From Bacteroidales bacterium (GTDB lineage: Bacteria; Bacteroidota; Bacteroidia; Bacteroidales; VadinHA17), in assembly GCA_021157415.1 (NCBI GenBank), contig JAGGWN010000034.1, positions 1 to 32,097 of the forward strand: a stretch of 32,097 bases of DNA. The letters run 5' to 3'. Positions within the stretch are counted from its first letter, which is position 1, and each line of letters begins with the position of its first letter. Both the position numbers and the translations under genes were made by a program. Below the pieces are notes generated by a model. The model had not been told where the DNA came from. It did no database searches and saw nothing but the letters and a program-made list of their open reading frames with translations. Of the stretch, positions 23,289-31,608 are shown in pieces.

Positions 23289-23310
23289 AATTGATCCGCG
23301 ATCAATTAGT
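23289..23310 (+). terminator. Hairpin after lepB
   Basis: AATTGATC (23289-23296) and GATCAATT (23300-23307) form a perfect 8-bp stem with the 3-base loop CGC, followed by AGTTTT. The T run is short, so it is a weak terminator or another structured element in the 184-bp gap before the next gene. A 12-base T tract lies at 23339-23350. Confidence 0.45.
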
Positions 23311-23400
23311 TTTAACACGTAAGTGTGTGGAGTTTTGATTTTTTTTTTTTGAATATTTTTAGTATTTTTATTTGTTTGTTCATAACCTGAAATCAAAATC

Positions 23401-24984
23401 ATGATACACAAAAAATGGCTTGTTTTCGTACTTCTTCCCCTGATGCTTACTGCCTGCAGACAGCCTGTAAACAAAAAAACCGTCAGGCATTTACAACTCC
23501 ACACCTCCTTGTCACAGGAAATGCTGAAAGATAAAATAAAAGGAGGCTGGGCCGGGCAGGTGATCGGCTGCACTTTTGGCGGGCCCACCGAATTCAGGTT
23601 CAAAGGAACACTGATTAACGATTACCAACCCATCCCATGGGACACGAACCGCTGCAAATGGTGGTACGAAAACGCTCCCGGTTTATATGATGATATATAC
23701 ATGGACCTTACTTTCGTGGATGTCATCGAAAAAGAAGGCATCGATGCTCCGGCTTCCGCCCATGCGAATGCTTTTGCCCATGCTAAATACATGTTATGGC
23801 ATGCCAATCAGGCAGCCAGGTATAACATCCTGAACGGGATGCAGCCACCGGCATCCGGTTACTGGGAAAATAATCCTCATTCGGATGATATTGATTTTCA
23901 GATCGAGGCTGACTTTGCCGGGTTAATGTCCCCGGGAATGGTCAATGCGGCAAATACTATAGCCGACAAGGTAGGACACATCATGAACTTTGGAGACGGA
24001 TGGTACGGAGGTGTTTATGTGGCATCCATGTATGCATTGGCTTTTGTATCAGACGATGTTCGCTCTGTGGTTACGGAAGCCCTGAAAGCCATACCTGGGA
24101 ACACTACCTTCCATCAATGTATTGCCGATGTGATACGGTGGCATGACCAATATCCGGACGACTGGAAACAAACCTGGTTTGAAGTGCTGAAAAAATGGTC
24201 GTCTGACATCGGTTGCCCTGACGGGGTATTCACAGATTTCGACATTGATGCAAAACTCAATGCGGCCTATGTGGTAATTGGCTTATTATATGGCAACGGT
24301 GACTATTACAAAACCCTTGAGATCGCTACCCGTTGTGGCGAGGACTCCGACTGCAATCCTGCCACCGCTGGTGGAATACTGGGAACCATACTGGGATACG
24401 AAAATATACCCGAGTACTGGAAAAAACCGCTTTATCCCGTTGAGGACATGGATTTCAAATACACCACATTGTCCTTGAACGATGTCTATGAGATCGGATA
24501 CCGCCATGCACTGAAAATGCTGAAAAGAAACCATGCACGGTTTCACGGCGATACTGTCGATATCCCCTACGAGCAAATAATTCCCGTGAAAGTTGAACAG
24601 GGATTCACAGGACATTTTCCAAAAGAGAGAATCCTTGTCCATAATGATCTTTCGGGAAAAAACCCTGAAATAACACTCTCATTCTCAGGCAAAGGATTCG
24701 TTCTGACAGGTGGTGTTTATAAGCTCAAAGGAGTCACTCAGGAGAAAACCTTTCATCTTCAGTACAAACTTGATGATAACCCCGTTCAAACCATTACCAT
24801 GCCTTCTGCCTTTGCCACCAGGCGAAATGATATTGCCTGGAAATACAACCTGTCGGAAAAAACACATACGATCCATATAAAACTGCTGGATCCTGATGCT
24901 GACTTTGCTATTAACGTTAACGACCTGCTGGTCTATTCGGGCCAAAAAACTGAGAATGCCTGGAAATCCAGCACAAACAGATAA
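23401..24984 (+). CDS. Lipoprotein of the ADP-ribosylglycohydrolase family
   Basis: The 527-residue protein has a lipobox (LTAC, lipidated C19), so it acts in the periplasm or at the outer membrane. The all-helical ADP-ribosylglycohydrolase (DraG) domain spans about residues 40-365. Its first metal-ligand site is YDDIYMD (D97, D98, D102) and its second is GEDSDCNPATAGGILG near 313. IKGGWAGQVIGCTFGG is the usual opening. The C-terminal ~140 residues form a separate, probably beta-sandwich, domain. In polysaccharide loci such proteins are unlikely to act on ADP-ribosylated proteins and may hydrolyse other N- or O-glycosidic bonds. It ends opposite the AraC gene and precedes the aldolase operon. 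Confidence 0.82.
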   Translation: MIHKKWLVFVLLPLMLTACRQPVNKKTVRHLQLHTSLSQEMLKDKIKGGWAGQVIGCTFGGPTEFRFKGTLINDYQPIPWDTNRCKWWYENAPGLYDDIYMDLTFVDVIEKEGIDAPASAHANAFAHAKYMLWHANQAARYNILNGMQPPASGYWENNPHSDDIDFQIEADFAGLMSPGMVNAANTIADKVGHIMNFGDGWYGGVYVASMYALAFVSDDVRSVVTEALKAIPGNTTFHQCIADVIRWHDQYPDDWKQTWFEVLKKWSSDIGCPDGVFTDFDIDAKLNAAYVVIGLLYGNGDYYKTLEIATRCGEDSDCNPATAGGILGTILGYENIPEYWKKPLYPVEDMDFKYTTLSLNDVYEIGYRHALKMLKRNHARFHGDTVDIPYEQIIPVKVEQGFTGHFPKERILVHNDLSGKNPEITLSFSGKGFVLTGGVYKLKGVTQEKTFHLQYKLDDNPVQTITMPSAFATRRNDIAWKYNLSEKTHTIHIKLLDPDADFAINVNDLLVYSGQKTENAWKSSTNR

Positions 24985-25046
24985 GCCTTAGCTCGTCTAT
25001 ACCTGTCACCCTTTCCTTTCCGGCAGGCTTATCCGGCAAAGTTTTC

Positions 25047-25928
25047 TTATCTGAACATTTTCCTGTACTCGGACGGGGTTTTATCCATAATGGTTTTGAA
25101 GTAGTGATTGAAATTGGCCAGGTTGTTGTATCCACTTTCGAAACATATCTGGGATATGGATTTATCCGTCTCAACCAACATTTTAGCAGCCAGCCCGATA
25201 CGTACCTTTTTCACATATTCCATAAATGTCAGGTTGGTTTTTTTCTTGAAATACCTGCAAAATGATCCCGGTGCCATATTCACCAAGCCGGCCGCTTCCT
25301 TCAGCTTGATCCCCTCTCCGATATTCAGAAAAACATATTCATACACTTTATTGATCTGTTCAAGATCCCGGGAAAAATTCCGGGAATAGGCCAGGGTATC
25401 GGAAAGATACTCAACATCCTTTATTTTAAGCAATAGATTAAAAATATTCAACAGTTCGATATAACTCTCCAGGCCTTCCAGATGCAGCAGTTTCCGAAGT
25501 CTTTTTTGAACGTCATGTATCTCTTTACCTTTGAAGAAAATACCCAGGTTAGCCTGCCTAAGCAATGTCTCAATCACTTCAAGCTCGGGAATATTAAAAA
25601 AATCCGACCGGATAATGTTTTCAGTAAAATGGATGGTAATACAGGAAGGAGGCGTATGTTTTTCGCTCTCCAGTATTTCCCAGCAATGCGGCACATCAGG
25701 GCCCAGTAATACCAAGTCGTTGGGCTCAAAACTGGAGATACTGTTCCCTACAATTCTTCTCCCGGCACCGGAAACAATAAAGTTCAATTCGTAATTCAGA
25801 TGGGAATGGATCTTAGGCATACGCTCTGCCAACTGAATCTCCCGGACAATGAAGGAATGTTTACCGGGAACCTCAATCTTTTCGAACACATAATCCATCC
25901 GAGGAATATTAAATATTATTAAATTCAT
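25047..25928 (-). CDS. AraC-family regulator with cupin-like sensor domain
   Basis: The 293-residue protein has an N-terminal cupin sensor (HSHLNYELNFIVSGAGRRIVGN near residues 40-61, then DLVLLGPDVPHCW) and a C-terminal pair of helix-turn-helix motifs. The first is near LKEAAGLVNMAPGSFCRYFKK, the second near ISQICFESGYNNLANFNHYF, with the TPSEYRK ending usual for AraC/XylS. It diverges from the aldolase-symporter-sialidase operon across a 126-bp control region and most likely regulates it in response to a sugar. The ATG at 25928 is used; one at 25898 (MDYVFEKIEV) is equally possible. Confidence 0.9.
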   Translation of the reverse strand: MNLIIFNIPRMDYVFEKIEVPGKHSFIVREIQLAERMPKIHSHLNYELNFIVSGAGRRIVGNSISSFEPNDLVLLGPDVPHCWEILESEKHTPPSCITIHFTENIIRSDFFNIPELEVIETLLRQANLGIFFKGKEIHDVQKRLRKLLHLEGLESYIELLNIFNLLLKIKDVEYLSDTLAYSRNFSRDLEQINKVYEYVFLNIGEGIKLKEAAGLVNMAPGSFCRYFKKKTNLTFMEYVKKVRIGLAAKMLVETDKSISQICFESGYNNLANFNHYFKTIMDKTPSEYRKMFR

Positions 25929-26054
25929 TCAAATATATCAATAAATATTTTAAAATAGGTTAAAAAATAATGTAATTTAAAGAAAATAACCGAAGGACTC
26001 CTTTTGTAGATTTTGTTTCTTTGTTATGTAAGAGAACATTTAACAAACATCACC

Positions 26055-26951
26055 ATGTTACAATTAAAAGGGATTATTCCTCCTATGATCACCCCGCTGA
26101 AGAATTACGACCGACTTGACCTGGAGGGTTTGTCTAATCTGATTGAGCATCTGATCCAGGGGGGCGTTCACGGAATCTTTATCCTGGGTACAAACGGGGA
26201 AGCCCCTTCGTTGAGCAGATCTGTCAAAAAGGAACTGATGCGGATGACGGGTAAACAGATTAAACAACGGGTACCTTTCCTGGTTGGCATCTCCGGCACT
26301 TCCCTGTCAGCGTCACTGGACATGGCCGATTGTGCAAAAGAATACGGAGCAGATGCAGTGGTTGTCTCCCCCCCCTATTATTATCCGCTTGATCAGAATG
26401 AAGTTTACGAATACTATGCCGCACTGGCCTCAAAACTTCCGTTGCCTTTTTTTATCTATAATATACCAAGTCATACCAAGATACAGTTATCCATTGAGAC
26501 GGTCCTGAAAATAAAAGACCTCGGCGCACAGGGTATCAAAGATAGTTCCGGAGATCTTTTTTATTTTTATTCTCTTATGGATGCATTAAGAGACGCACCG
26601 GACTTTTCTTTTATTACGGGAACCGAATTATTTCTGCCGGAGACAGTCCTCAGCGGAGGACACGGAGCAGTAGCCGGAGGGGCCAATGCTTTTCCCCAAC
26701 TCTTTGTCAGTATGTATGAAGCCTCGGTAAAAAAAGATCTCGGTTCCATTTCTATGTTACGGAAACAGGTGATGGAACTTTACAACACACTATACCGGGT
26801 TGGGAAACATCCTTCCAGCATCACGGCAGGCATCAAATGCGCCTTGTCCGTGATGGGTATTTGTAATGACTATATGGCTCCGCCTTTACTAAAGATAACC
26901 GGCGATGAACGGAATCAAATAGAACGGATCATAAAAAAATATCACCCTTAA
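26055..26951 (+). CDS. DapA/NanA-family pyruvate aldolase
   Basis: The 298-residue protein is a class I TIM-barrel aldolase. It has the pyruvate-binding GTNGEAPSLS near residues 45-54, the catalytic tyrosine in IYNIPSHTKIQLS and the Schiff-base lysine in GIKDSSGDL. The Arg that dihydrodipicolinate synthases carry after YN(V/I)PS is His here, so lysine biosynthesis is unlikely. The YNIP motif and a sialidase-like gene three places down suggest N-acetylneuraminate lyase or another 2-keto-3-deoxy sugar acid aldolase. The ATG at 26055 is chosen over an upstream start lying in the promoter region. The next gene starts after 15 bp. Confidence 0.88.
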   Translation: MLQLKGIIPPMITPLKNYDRLDLEGLSNLIEHLIQGGVHGIFILGTNGEAPSLSRSVKKELMRMTGKQIKQRVPFLVGISGTSLSASLDMADCAKEYGADAVVVSPPYYYPLDQNEVYEYYAALASKLPLPFFIYNIPSHTKIQLSIETVLKIKDLGAQGIKDSSGDLFYFYSLMDALRDAPDFSFITGTELFLPETVLSGGHGAVAGGANAFPQLFVSMYEASVKKDLGSISMLRKQVMELYNTLYRVGKHPSSITAGIKCALSVMGICNDYMAPPLLKITGDERNQIERIIKKYHP

Positions 26952-26966
26952 TGCAGATGCCAGATC

Positions 26967-28460
26967 ATGAACTATCAGCTTGACATCATTGACATTCTCG
27001 TACTTCTGCTCTATGCCTTGATTCTGATAGGGATGGGAGCTTTTTTTTTACGGAAAAGCAAGACATCAGAACAGTTTATGATTGCCGGTCGAGGCATTCC
27101 TGCCTGGGCCGCCGGCTTAGCCGTGATGAGTGCCTACACGAGCAGTATCTCTTATATTGCCGTACCGGGTAAGGCTTTTGACACCAACTGGCATCCGATT
27201 ATCTTTGCACTCATGGCCATCCCTGTGGCCTGGTTTATCACTAAATATGTGGTACCCTATTACCGGGAAAAAAATATCATCTCGGTCTATGGCTATCTGG
27301 AAGAAAAGATGGGCGCCTGGGCCCGTATTTATGCTTCTTTATCTTTCCTTCTTTTCATGATCGGCAGAACTGCTGTTATCCTGTACCTCTCCTCTCTGCT
27401 GCTCTCCCAGTTTGTAAACATAGACATTCGTTATCTGATCCTGATCATCGGACTGATCACTGTTCTTTACACGCTTATGGGAGGTATGGAAGCTGTGATC
27501 TGGACGGACGTATTACAGTCAATCATTATGATCGGAGGCATTCTTGTCGCCAGCTATATCCTTACTAAAGACGTTTTTTCCAAACCCGATTACCTGATAC
27601 AAAACGCTCTGAATGCCCATAAGTTCAGTTGGGGCAGTACAGCTTTCTCACTCAATGGAAGAACCATCCTGGTAATGATTATTTACGGCATTACCGAAAA
27701 CCTTCGCAACCTGATGGCCGACCAGAACTACACCCAGAAATACAGTTCGGTACCCACCCTGAAAAAAGCAAGGAAGTCTATCTGGATTGCAGTTTTGATC
27801 TACCTCCCGCTCACGGCTATATTTTTATATATCGGAACCACCCTTTTTGCTTTCTACTCAGGAACAACTCATGTTCTGGGAGACACCATCGTCAAGGGAG
27901 ACCAGGTCTTTCCCTATTTCATCACCCATGAGATTCCGGTAGGCATTAAGGGGCTGATCATAGCAGCTATCCTTGCTGCATCGATGAGCACCATCGACTC
28001 GGCCCTGAATTGTTCAGCCACTGTGCTTTTTGTAGATTATTACAAAAAATATTTCAGGCCCGACAGTTCCGAGAAAACCAATGTGACTTTTTTGCGTCTC
28101 ACCACGATCATATGGGGGTTGCTGGGTATCGTTTTTGCCATCATGATGATCAAGGCCAAGAGTGCCCTGGATATCTGGTGGCAAATCGCCGGAATCTTCG
28201 GCGGCGGCATCCTGGGACTGTTCCTGCTGGCCATTTTTAACGTCAGGATTACACTGAAACAGGGACTTCTTTCCGTGGCTTTCAGCATACTCATCATCGT
28301 ATGGGGTACTTTCTTCCGTAATCTCCCGGTCCGTATGAGCTGGTTGGAATGCAGGATGGATCCGATCATTATAGGTGCTGCCGGTACCACCGGTATGGTG
28401 GTCATGGCTCTTTTGTTCGTTGCCTTTAACAGAAATAAACAAACACTGACTGCCAATTAG
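26967..28460 (+). CDS. SSS-family sodium:solute symporter (sugar-acid type)
   Basis: The 497-residue protein has about 13 membrane segments. Family features are AGRGIPAWAAGLAVMSAYTSSISYIAVPG near residues 40-68, TVLYTLMGGMEAVIWTDVLQ near 164-183 and GLIIAAILAASMSTIDSALN near 328-347, the sodium-site region with paired serines. It is related to sialic-acid and similar SSS transporters, not to the galK-linked symporter at 9582. Its place between the aldolase and the sialidase-like gene suggests it imports the sugar acid that the aldolase cleaves. Spacings of 15 and 30 bp support one operon. Confidence 0.9.
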   Translation: MNYQLDIIDILVLLLYALILIGMGAFFLRKSKTSEQFMIAGRGIPAWAAGLAVMSAYTSSISYIAVPGKAFDTNWHPIIFALMAIPVAWFITKYVVPYYREKNIISVYGYLEEKMGAWARIYASLSFLLFMIGRTAVILYLSSLLLSQFVNIDIRYLILIIGLITVLYTLMGGMEAVIWTDVLQSIIMIGGILVASYILTKDVFSKPDYLIQNALNAHKFSWGSTAFSLNGRTILVMIIYGITENLRNLMADQNYTQKYSSVPTLKKARKSIWIAVLIYLPLTAIFLYIGTTLFAFYSGTTHVLGDTIVKGDQVFPYFITHEIPVGIKGLIIAAILAASMSTIDSALNCSATVLFVDYYKKYFRPDSSEKTNVTFLRLTTIIWGLLGIVFAIMMIKAKSALDIWWQIAGIFGGGILGLFLLAIFNVRITLKQGLLSVAFSILIIVWGTFFRNLPVRMSWLECRMDPIIIGAAGTTGMVVMALLFVAFNRNKQTLTAN

Positions 28461-28490
28461 CTGCTGAAGCTGATTTTAAATGCGTATGAT

Positions 28491-29582
28491 ATGAAATATT
28501 CAATGCTGTTGATCATGGGCCTGATAACATTCCACGGAAATGCACAAAAAGTTTTCACAGGGGCTCAGGCCATCGTGAAAGAAGAATTTATATTCCGCTC
28601 AAGAGATGTACCTTTCCCCAGTTGTCATGCTTCTACCCTCGCAGAAACGAAAAAGGGGCTGATAGCGGCCTGGTTTGGTGGTACACATGAAAAAGCTCCG
28701 GATGTAGGAATATGGGTCAGCCTTTATGCCGGCGGAAAATGGAGTACACCCGGGGAAGTTGCCAACGGGATCAGCAATAAGAAAACACGTTATCCTACCT
28801 GGAATCCGGTGCTTTTCAATACAGGCAAAAAGATTCTCCTTTTTTTTAAAGCAGGACCTTCTCCCCGGCAGTGGTGGGGAGAGGTGATCTCTTCCGCAGA
28901 CCAGGGAGGGCACTGGTCGGAGCCCTTCAGGTTGCCGGAGGGAATTCTCGGCCCCATCAAAGACAAACCGGTTCTGCTCTCCAACGGATGGTTGTTAAGT
29001 CCTTCCAGCACCGAAGATCATGGATGGCAGGTGCATATTGAATTATCGGGCGATATGGGAAAGACATGGACCAAAAGCCCTCCGCTGAATGATCCTGAAA
29101 AGATCAACCTGATCCAGCCCACCCTGCTGGAACATCCCGGCGGAAAAGTACAGATGCTCTGCCGGAGTAAAAACAATACTGTATTCACAGCATGGTCACA
29201 GGATATGGGATTGACATGGGGACCTTTTCTTTCTACCGGACTGCCCAATCCCAATGCAGGTATTGACGCCGTAAAACTGAAAGAAGGCAAATATTTGCTG
29301 GTTTACAATCATATCGCCTGCGTACCCGGTAAACACTGGGGAAACCGGAATATACTGAATGTGGCTGTATCGAATGACGGAGTGCATTGGAAAGCAGCCG
29401 TGTTGCTGGAAAATGATCCCGATAAGAATTCGGAATACTCTTATCCTGCCGTGATTCAGACCTGTAACGGGCTGGTTCATATCACTTACACCTGGAACAG
29501 GAAGCAGATCAAACATGTGGTTATTGATCCTTCAAAAATCATAACCAGGGATTTTGATCATGGTACATGGCCTGTTGATTAA
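28491..29582 (+). CDS. Sialidase-superfamily six-bladed propeller protein (BNR_2 type)
   Basis: The 363-residue protein has a signal peptide (residues 1-19, ending GNAQ) and a single propeller domain. Four Asp boxes (SxDxGxxW) are visible: SSADQGGHW, LSGDMGKTW, WSQDMGLTW and a variant VSNDGVHW. VPFPSCHASTLAETKKGLIAAWFGG and GILGPIKDKPVLLSNGWLL are typical of the BNR_2 group that is commonly labelled exo-alpha-sialidase. The canonical RIP/FRIP motif of GH33 sialidases is absent, so cleavage of sialic acid is not assured; uronic or other sugar-acid linkages are possible. It is periplasmic or secreted, in an operon with aldolase and symporter. Confidence 0.82.
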   Translation: MKYSMLLIMGLITFHGNAQKVFTGAQAIVKEEFIFRSRDVPFPSCHASTLAETKKGLIAAWFGGTHEKAPDVGIWVSLYAGGKWSTPGEVANGISNKKTRYPTWNPVLFNTGKKILLFFKAGPSPRQWWGEVISSADQGGHWSEPFRLPEGILGPIKDKPVLLSNGWLLSPSSTEDHGWQVHIELSGDMGKTWTKSPPLNDPEKINLIQPTLLEHPGGKVQMLCRSKNNTVFTAWSQDMGLTWGPFLSTGLPNPNAGIDAVKLKEGKYLLVYNHIACVPGKHWGNRNILNVAVSNDGVHWKAAVLLENDPDKNSEYSYPAVIQTCNGLVHITYTWNRKQIKHVVIDPSKIITRDFDHGTWPVD

Positions 29583-29594
29583 GAGCTGTTGAAG

Positions 29595-30875
29595 ATGTCA
29601 AAGAAAACAAGCATCCTGTTTATTGCAATCACCCTGGGACTGGCCTGGGCCATGCGTGGTCATTTCGGTCACGAATGGGGCGCTTCGTGGGCCGGTGCCA
29701 TGGGAGTGTTGGCTGTATTGCTGGTAGCAAAAAGAAAAGACTGGGCACAAAATGCACCCGTGTTGACAGCTCTGGGAGCGATCGGTTGGGGCGCCGGCGG
29801 CATGATGAGCTACGGCATCGTGATAGGTTATTGCCGGAGCGTCTCTTTTCCCAATGCACTCTATGGATATGCGATGTTGGCTGTGATCGGCAGTCTGTAC
29901 GGGTTCCTGGGAGGAGGACTGTTCGGTCTGGGACTGGAAAAAGAAGAAAAACATAAACCGGACTGGCCACGGTTAATCGTCGAGATGTTTGCCGGAGGCT
30001 TCCTGGCCTGGGGACTGCTGATCTACCAGATGGAATGGCTGATGACCCCGCCCCGGTCTGAACTATGGGCTGCATGCCTGGGAGCTGCGCTCGCCCTGAC
30101 GTGGTACCTCGCACGCAACCATTTTCACCGTGCGCTGCACGTGGCTGCCTACTCGGCATTGGGTGCCGGTTTTGGGTTTGCTTTTGGTAACTTTATCCAG
30201 ACCCTTGGAAGCACCTCCGGGATTGCCTATAACTGGTGGAACGTGATGGAATTTACACTTGGCTTCTTTGGGGGTATCGGCATGGGCTATGCTGTCCTTA
30301 CCCGTACCTGGCCGGAAACGGCCAAAGCTACCAAAACTGTAAACCGGATAGCCCTGGTCTTCGTTTTCCTGCTTATCCCCTTTACCAACTGGATCAACGC
30401 CATGAGCCTGGAGAAATTTACCAGAACAGCCGAAAGGCTGGACCTGCAAAATCCTCACCTGTTCGCAACAAATCACCTGGTCGCGGCCGGAATCTCCCTG
30501 ATCGTTTTTTTTGTCCTGGCCGTTTGGGTATGGAAAACATGCTCCCCAAACAAAACACTAGAATGCGGCATACCTGCATTGCTCTTCTTAATCACCCTGG
30601 AATATACCCTCTTTGCCTATATCCAACTGGCAACTTTCCGGCATTTTAACCTGAAACATTCTGATACCCTGTATATCTTTATCGTAGCCGGCTTAATGCT
30701 TGTATGGTATTTTTATCTTAATAAAAAAGAAAGTGTCCCCCCGGAAAAAGATATCCCCGAAACCTGGAAAAGATGGAGCATTATCCTGGCATGCCTGATC
30801 CTGGTATTAGTGCTTATCGCATTTATTTCCGCAAACAGTCATGGAGTATTGCCGGGATCACATGAGAGATTTTAA
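29595..30875 (+). CDS. Polytopic membrane protein of unknown function in the sialidase-like operon
   Basis: The 426-residue protein has about 11-12 predicted membrane helices and many Gly/Trp residues within them. A conserved-looking polar N-terminal stretch, MRGHFGHEWGASWAGAMG (about residues 20-37), and internal SYGIVIGYC and NFIQTLGSTSGIAYNWWNVMEF are notable. I do not recognise a named family. It starts 12 bp after the sialidase-like gene, so it belongs to that operon, where it could be a transporter or a membrane enzyme such as an acyltransferase. The ATG at 29595 is preferred to a TTG two codons earlier. Confidence 0.8.
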   Translation: MSKKTSILFIAITLGLAWAMRGHFGHEWGASWAGAMGVLAVLLVAKRKDWAQNAPVLTALGAIGWGAGGMMSYGIVIGYCRSVSFPNALYGYAMLAVIGSLYGFLGGGLFGLGLEKEEKHKPDWPRLIVEMFAGGFLAWGLLIYQMEWLMTPPRSELWAACLGAALALTWYLARNHFHRALHVAAYSALGAGFGFAFGNFIQTLGSTSGIAYNWWNVMEFTLGFFGGIGMGYAVLTRTWPETAKATKTVNRIALVFVFLLIPFTNWINAMSLEKFTRTAERLDLQNPHLFATNHLVAAGISLIVFFVLAVWVWKTCSPNKTLECGIPALLFLITLEYTLFAYIQLATFRHFNLKHSDTLYIFIVAGLMLVWYFYLNKKESVPPEKDIPETWKRWSIILACLILVLVLIAFISANSHGVLPGSHERF

Positions 30876-31048
30876 AATAATAACCGGTACCTTTTTACCC
30901 TCAGATTAGTGGAAGATCAGGGCAAGAGGATGAAAGAAAGATGTTGGAATTATTTAGTCTGGGGATGGAATATTGATCATTGAAAATTATTAGTAATTTG
31001 GGAATTGTTTATTGAGTTGAAAATAAATAAAGAAACAGGGGCCATTCC

Positions 31049-31474
31049 GTGAACAAACAAAAATATTATCGTTCTGTTTTGATTTTACTGGTCGGATTGT
31101 ATGCTATTACGTCCTGTAAAAGGGAAGAGTATCTTACAAAGGATGTAGATGTATTCATTGGCACAGATGGCGAAGGTCACACTTTTCCCGGAGCCACCAT
31201 GCCCTTCGGGATGGTGCAGCTAAGTCCCGACACCCGAATTTCCGGAGGTTCTTCCTGTGGAGGATTTTATTTTTCTGATCTGGTCATCCTGAAGGACTAC
31301 CTGATCCGGGCCGTGCGAATACTCCCTCCCGTTGCGGGTTTTCACAGCATTCAAATCAGATATTTTCAATGTGGCGGGGGTAACTCTTTAAAATTCAGTT
31401 GGCAGGGACCCGGTTTTTCCAAACAAGAAGTAACACCGGAGGCATTGTTTCATCAAAACCACAACAAACCATGA
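31049..31474 (+). pseudogene. GH92 alpha-mannosidase remnant with large internal deletion
   Basis: The frame starts at GTG 31049 with a lipoprotein signal (lipobox ITSC, C23). Residues 30-77 are the classic GH92 N-terminus (VDVFIGTDGEGHTFPGATMP, then FGMVQLSPDTR, CGGFYFSD). Residues 95-136 match the end of a PA14-type domain (AGFHSIQIRYFQCGGG, FSWQGPGFSKQ, EALFH). GH92 enzymes are usually over 700 residues; this product is 141, so the catalytic core and most of the PA14 domain are gone. The two ends are joined in frame near 31280-31330. It cannot be an active mannosidase. Assembly error is possible but the sequence around the join is clean. Confidence 0.7.
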
Positions 31475-31509
31475 AAATCGAGGCGGAGAGAATTTTACAA
31501 ATATAGTTA

Positions 31510-31532
31510 ACGCATTGTTGATGCGTATTTTT
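31510..31532 (+). terminator. Intrinsic terminator after the GH92 remnant
   Basis: ACGCAT (31510-31515), loop TGTTG, ATGCGT (31521-31526), then ATTTTT. A short but clean hairpin with a T run 36 bp after the stop. Confidence 0.65.
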
Positions 31533-31608
31533 AATTTATAACAAAGAGTTTGAAGACAAAGACCTTTTTTTTAGACCGGATTCATAAATTAATTACAAAA
31601 TAAGAATC

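Noticed and set aside
22719-23603. 294-codon minus-strand frame across the end of lepB and the start of the next gene
   Set aside because: It is antisense to two convincing genes and to the intergenic T tract; the composition is that of a shadow frame.
26055-26951. Assignment as dihydrodipicolinate synthase for lysine biosynthesis
   Set aside because: The Arg following YN(V/I)PS in that enzyme is His here, and the operon is for transport and glycan cleavage.
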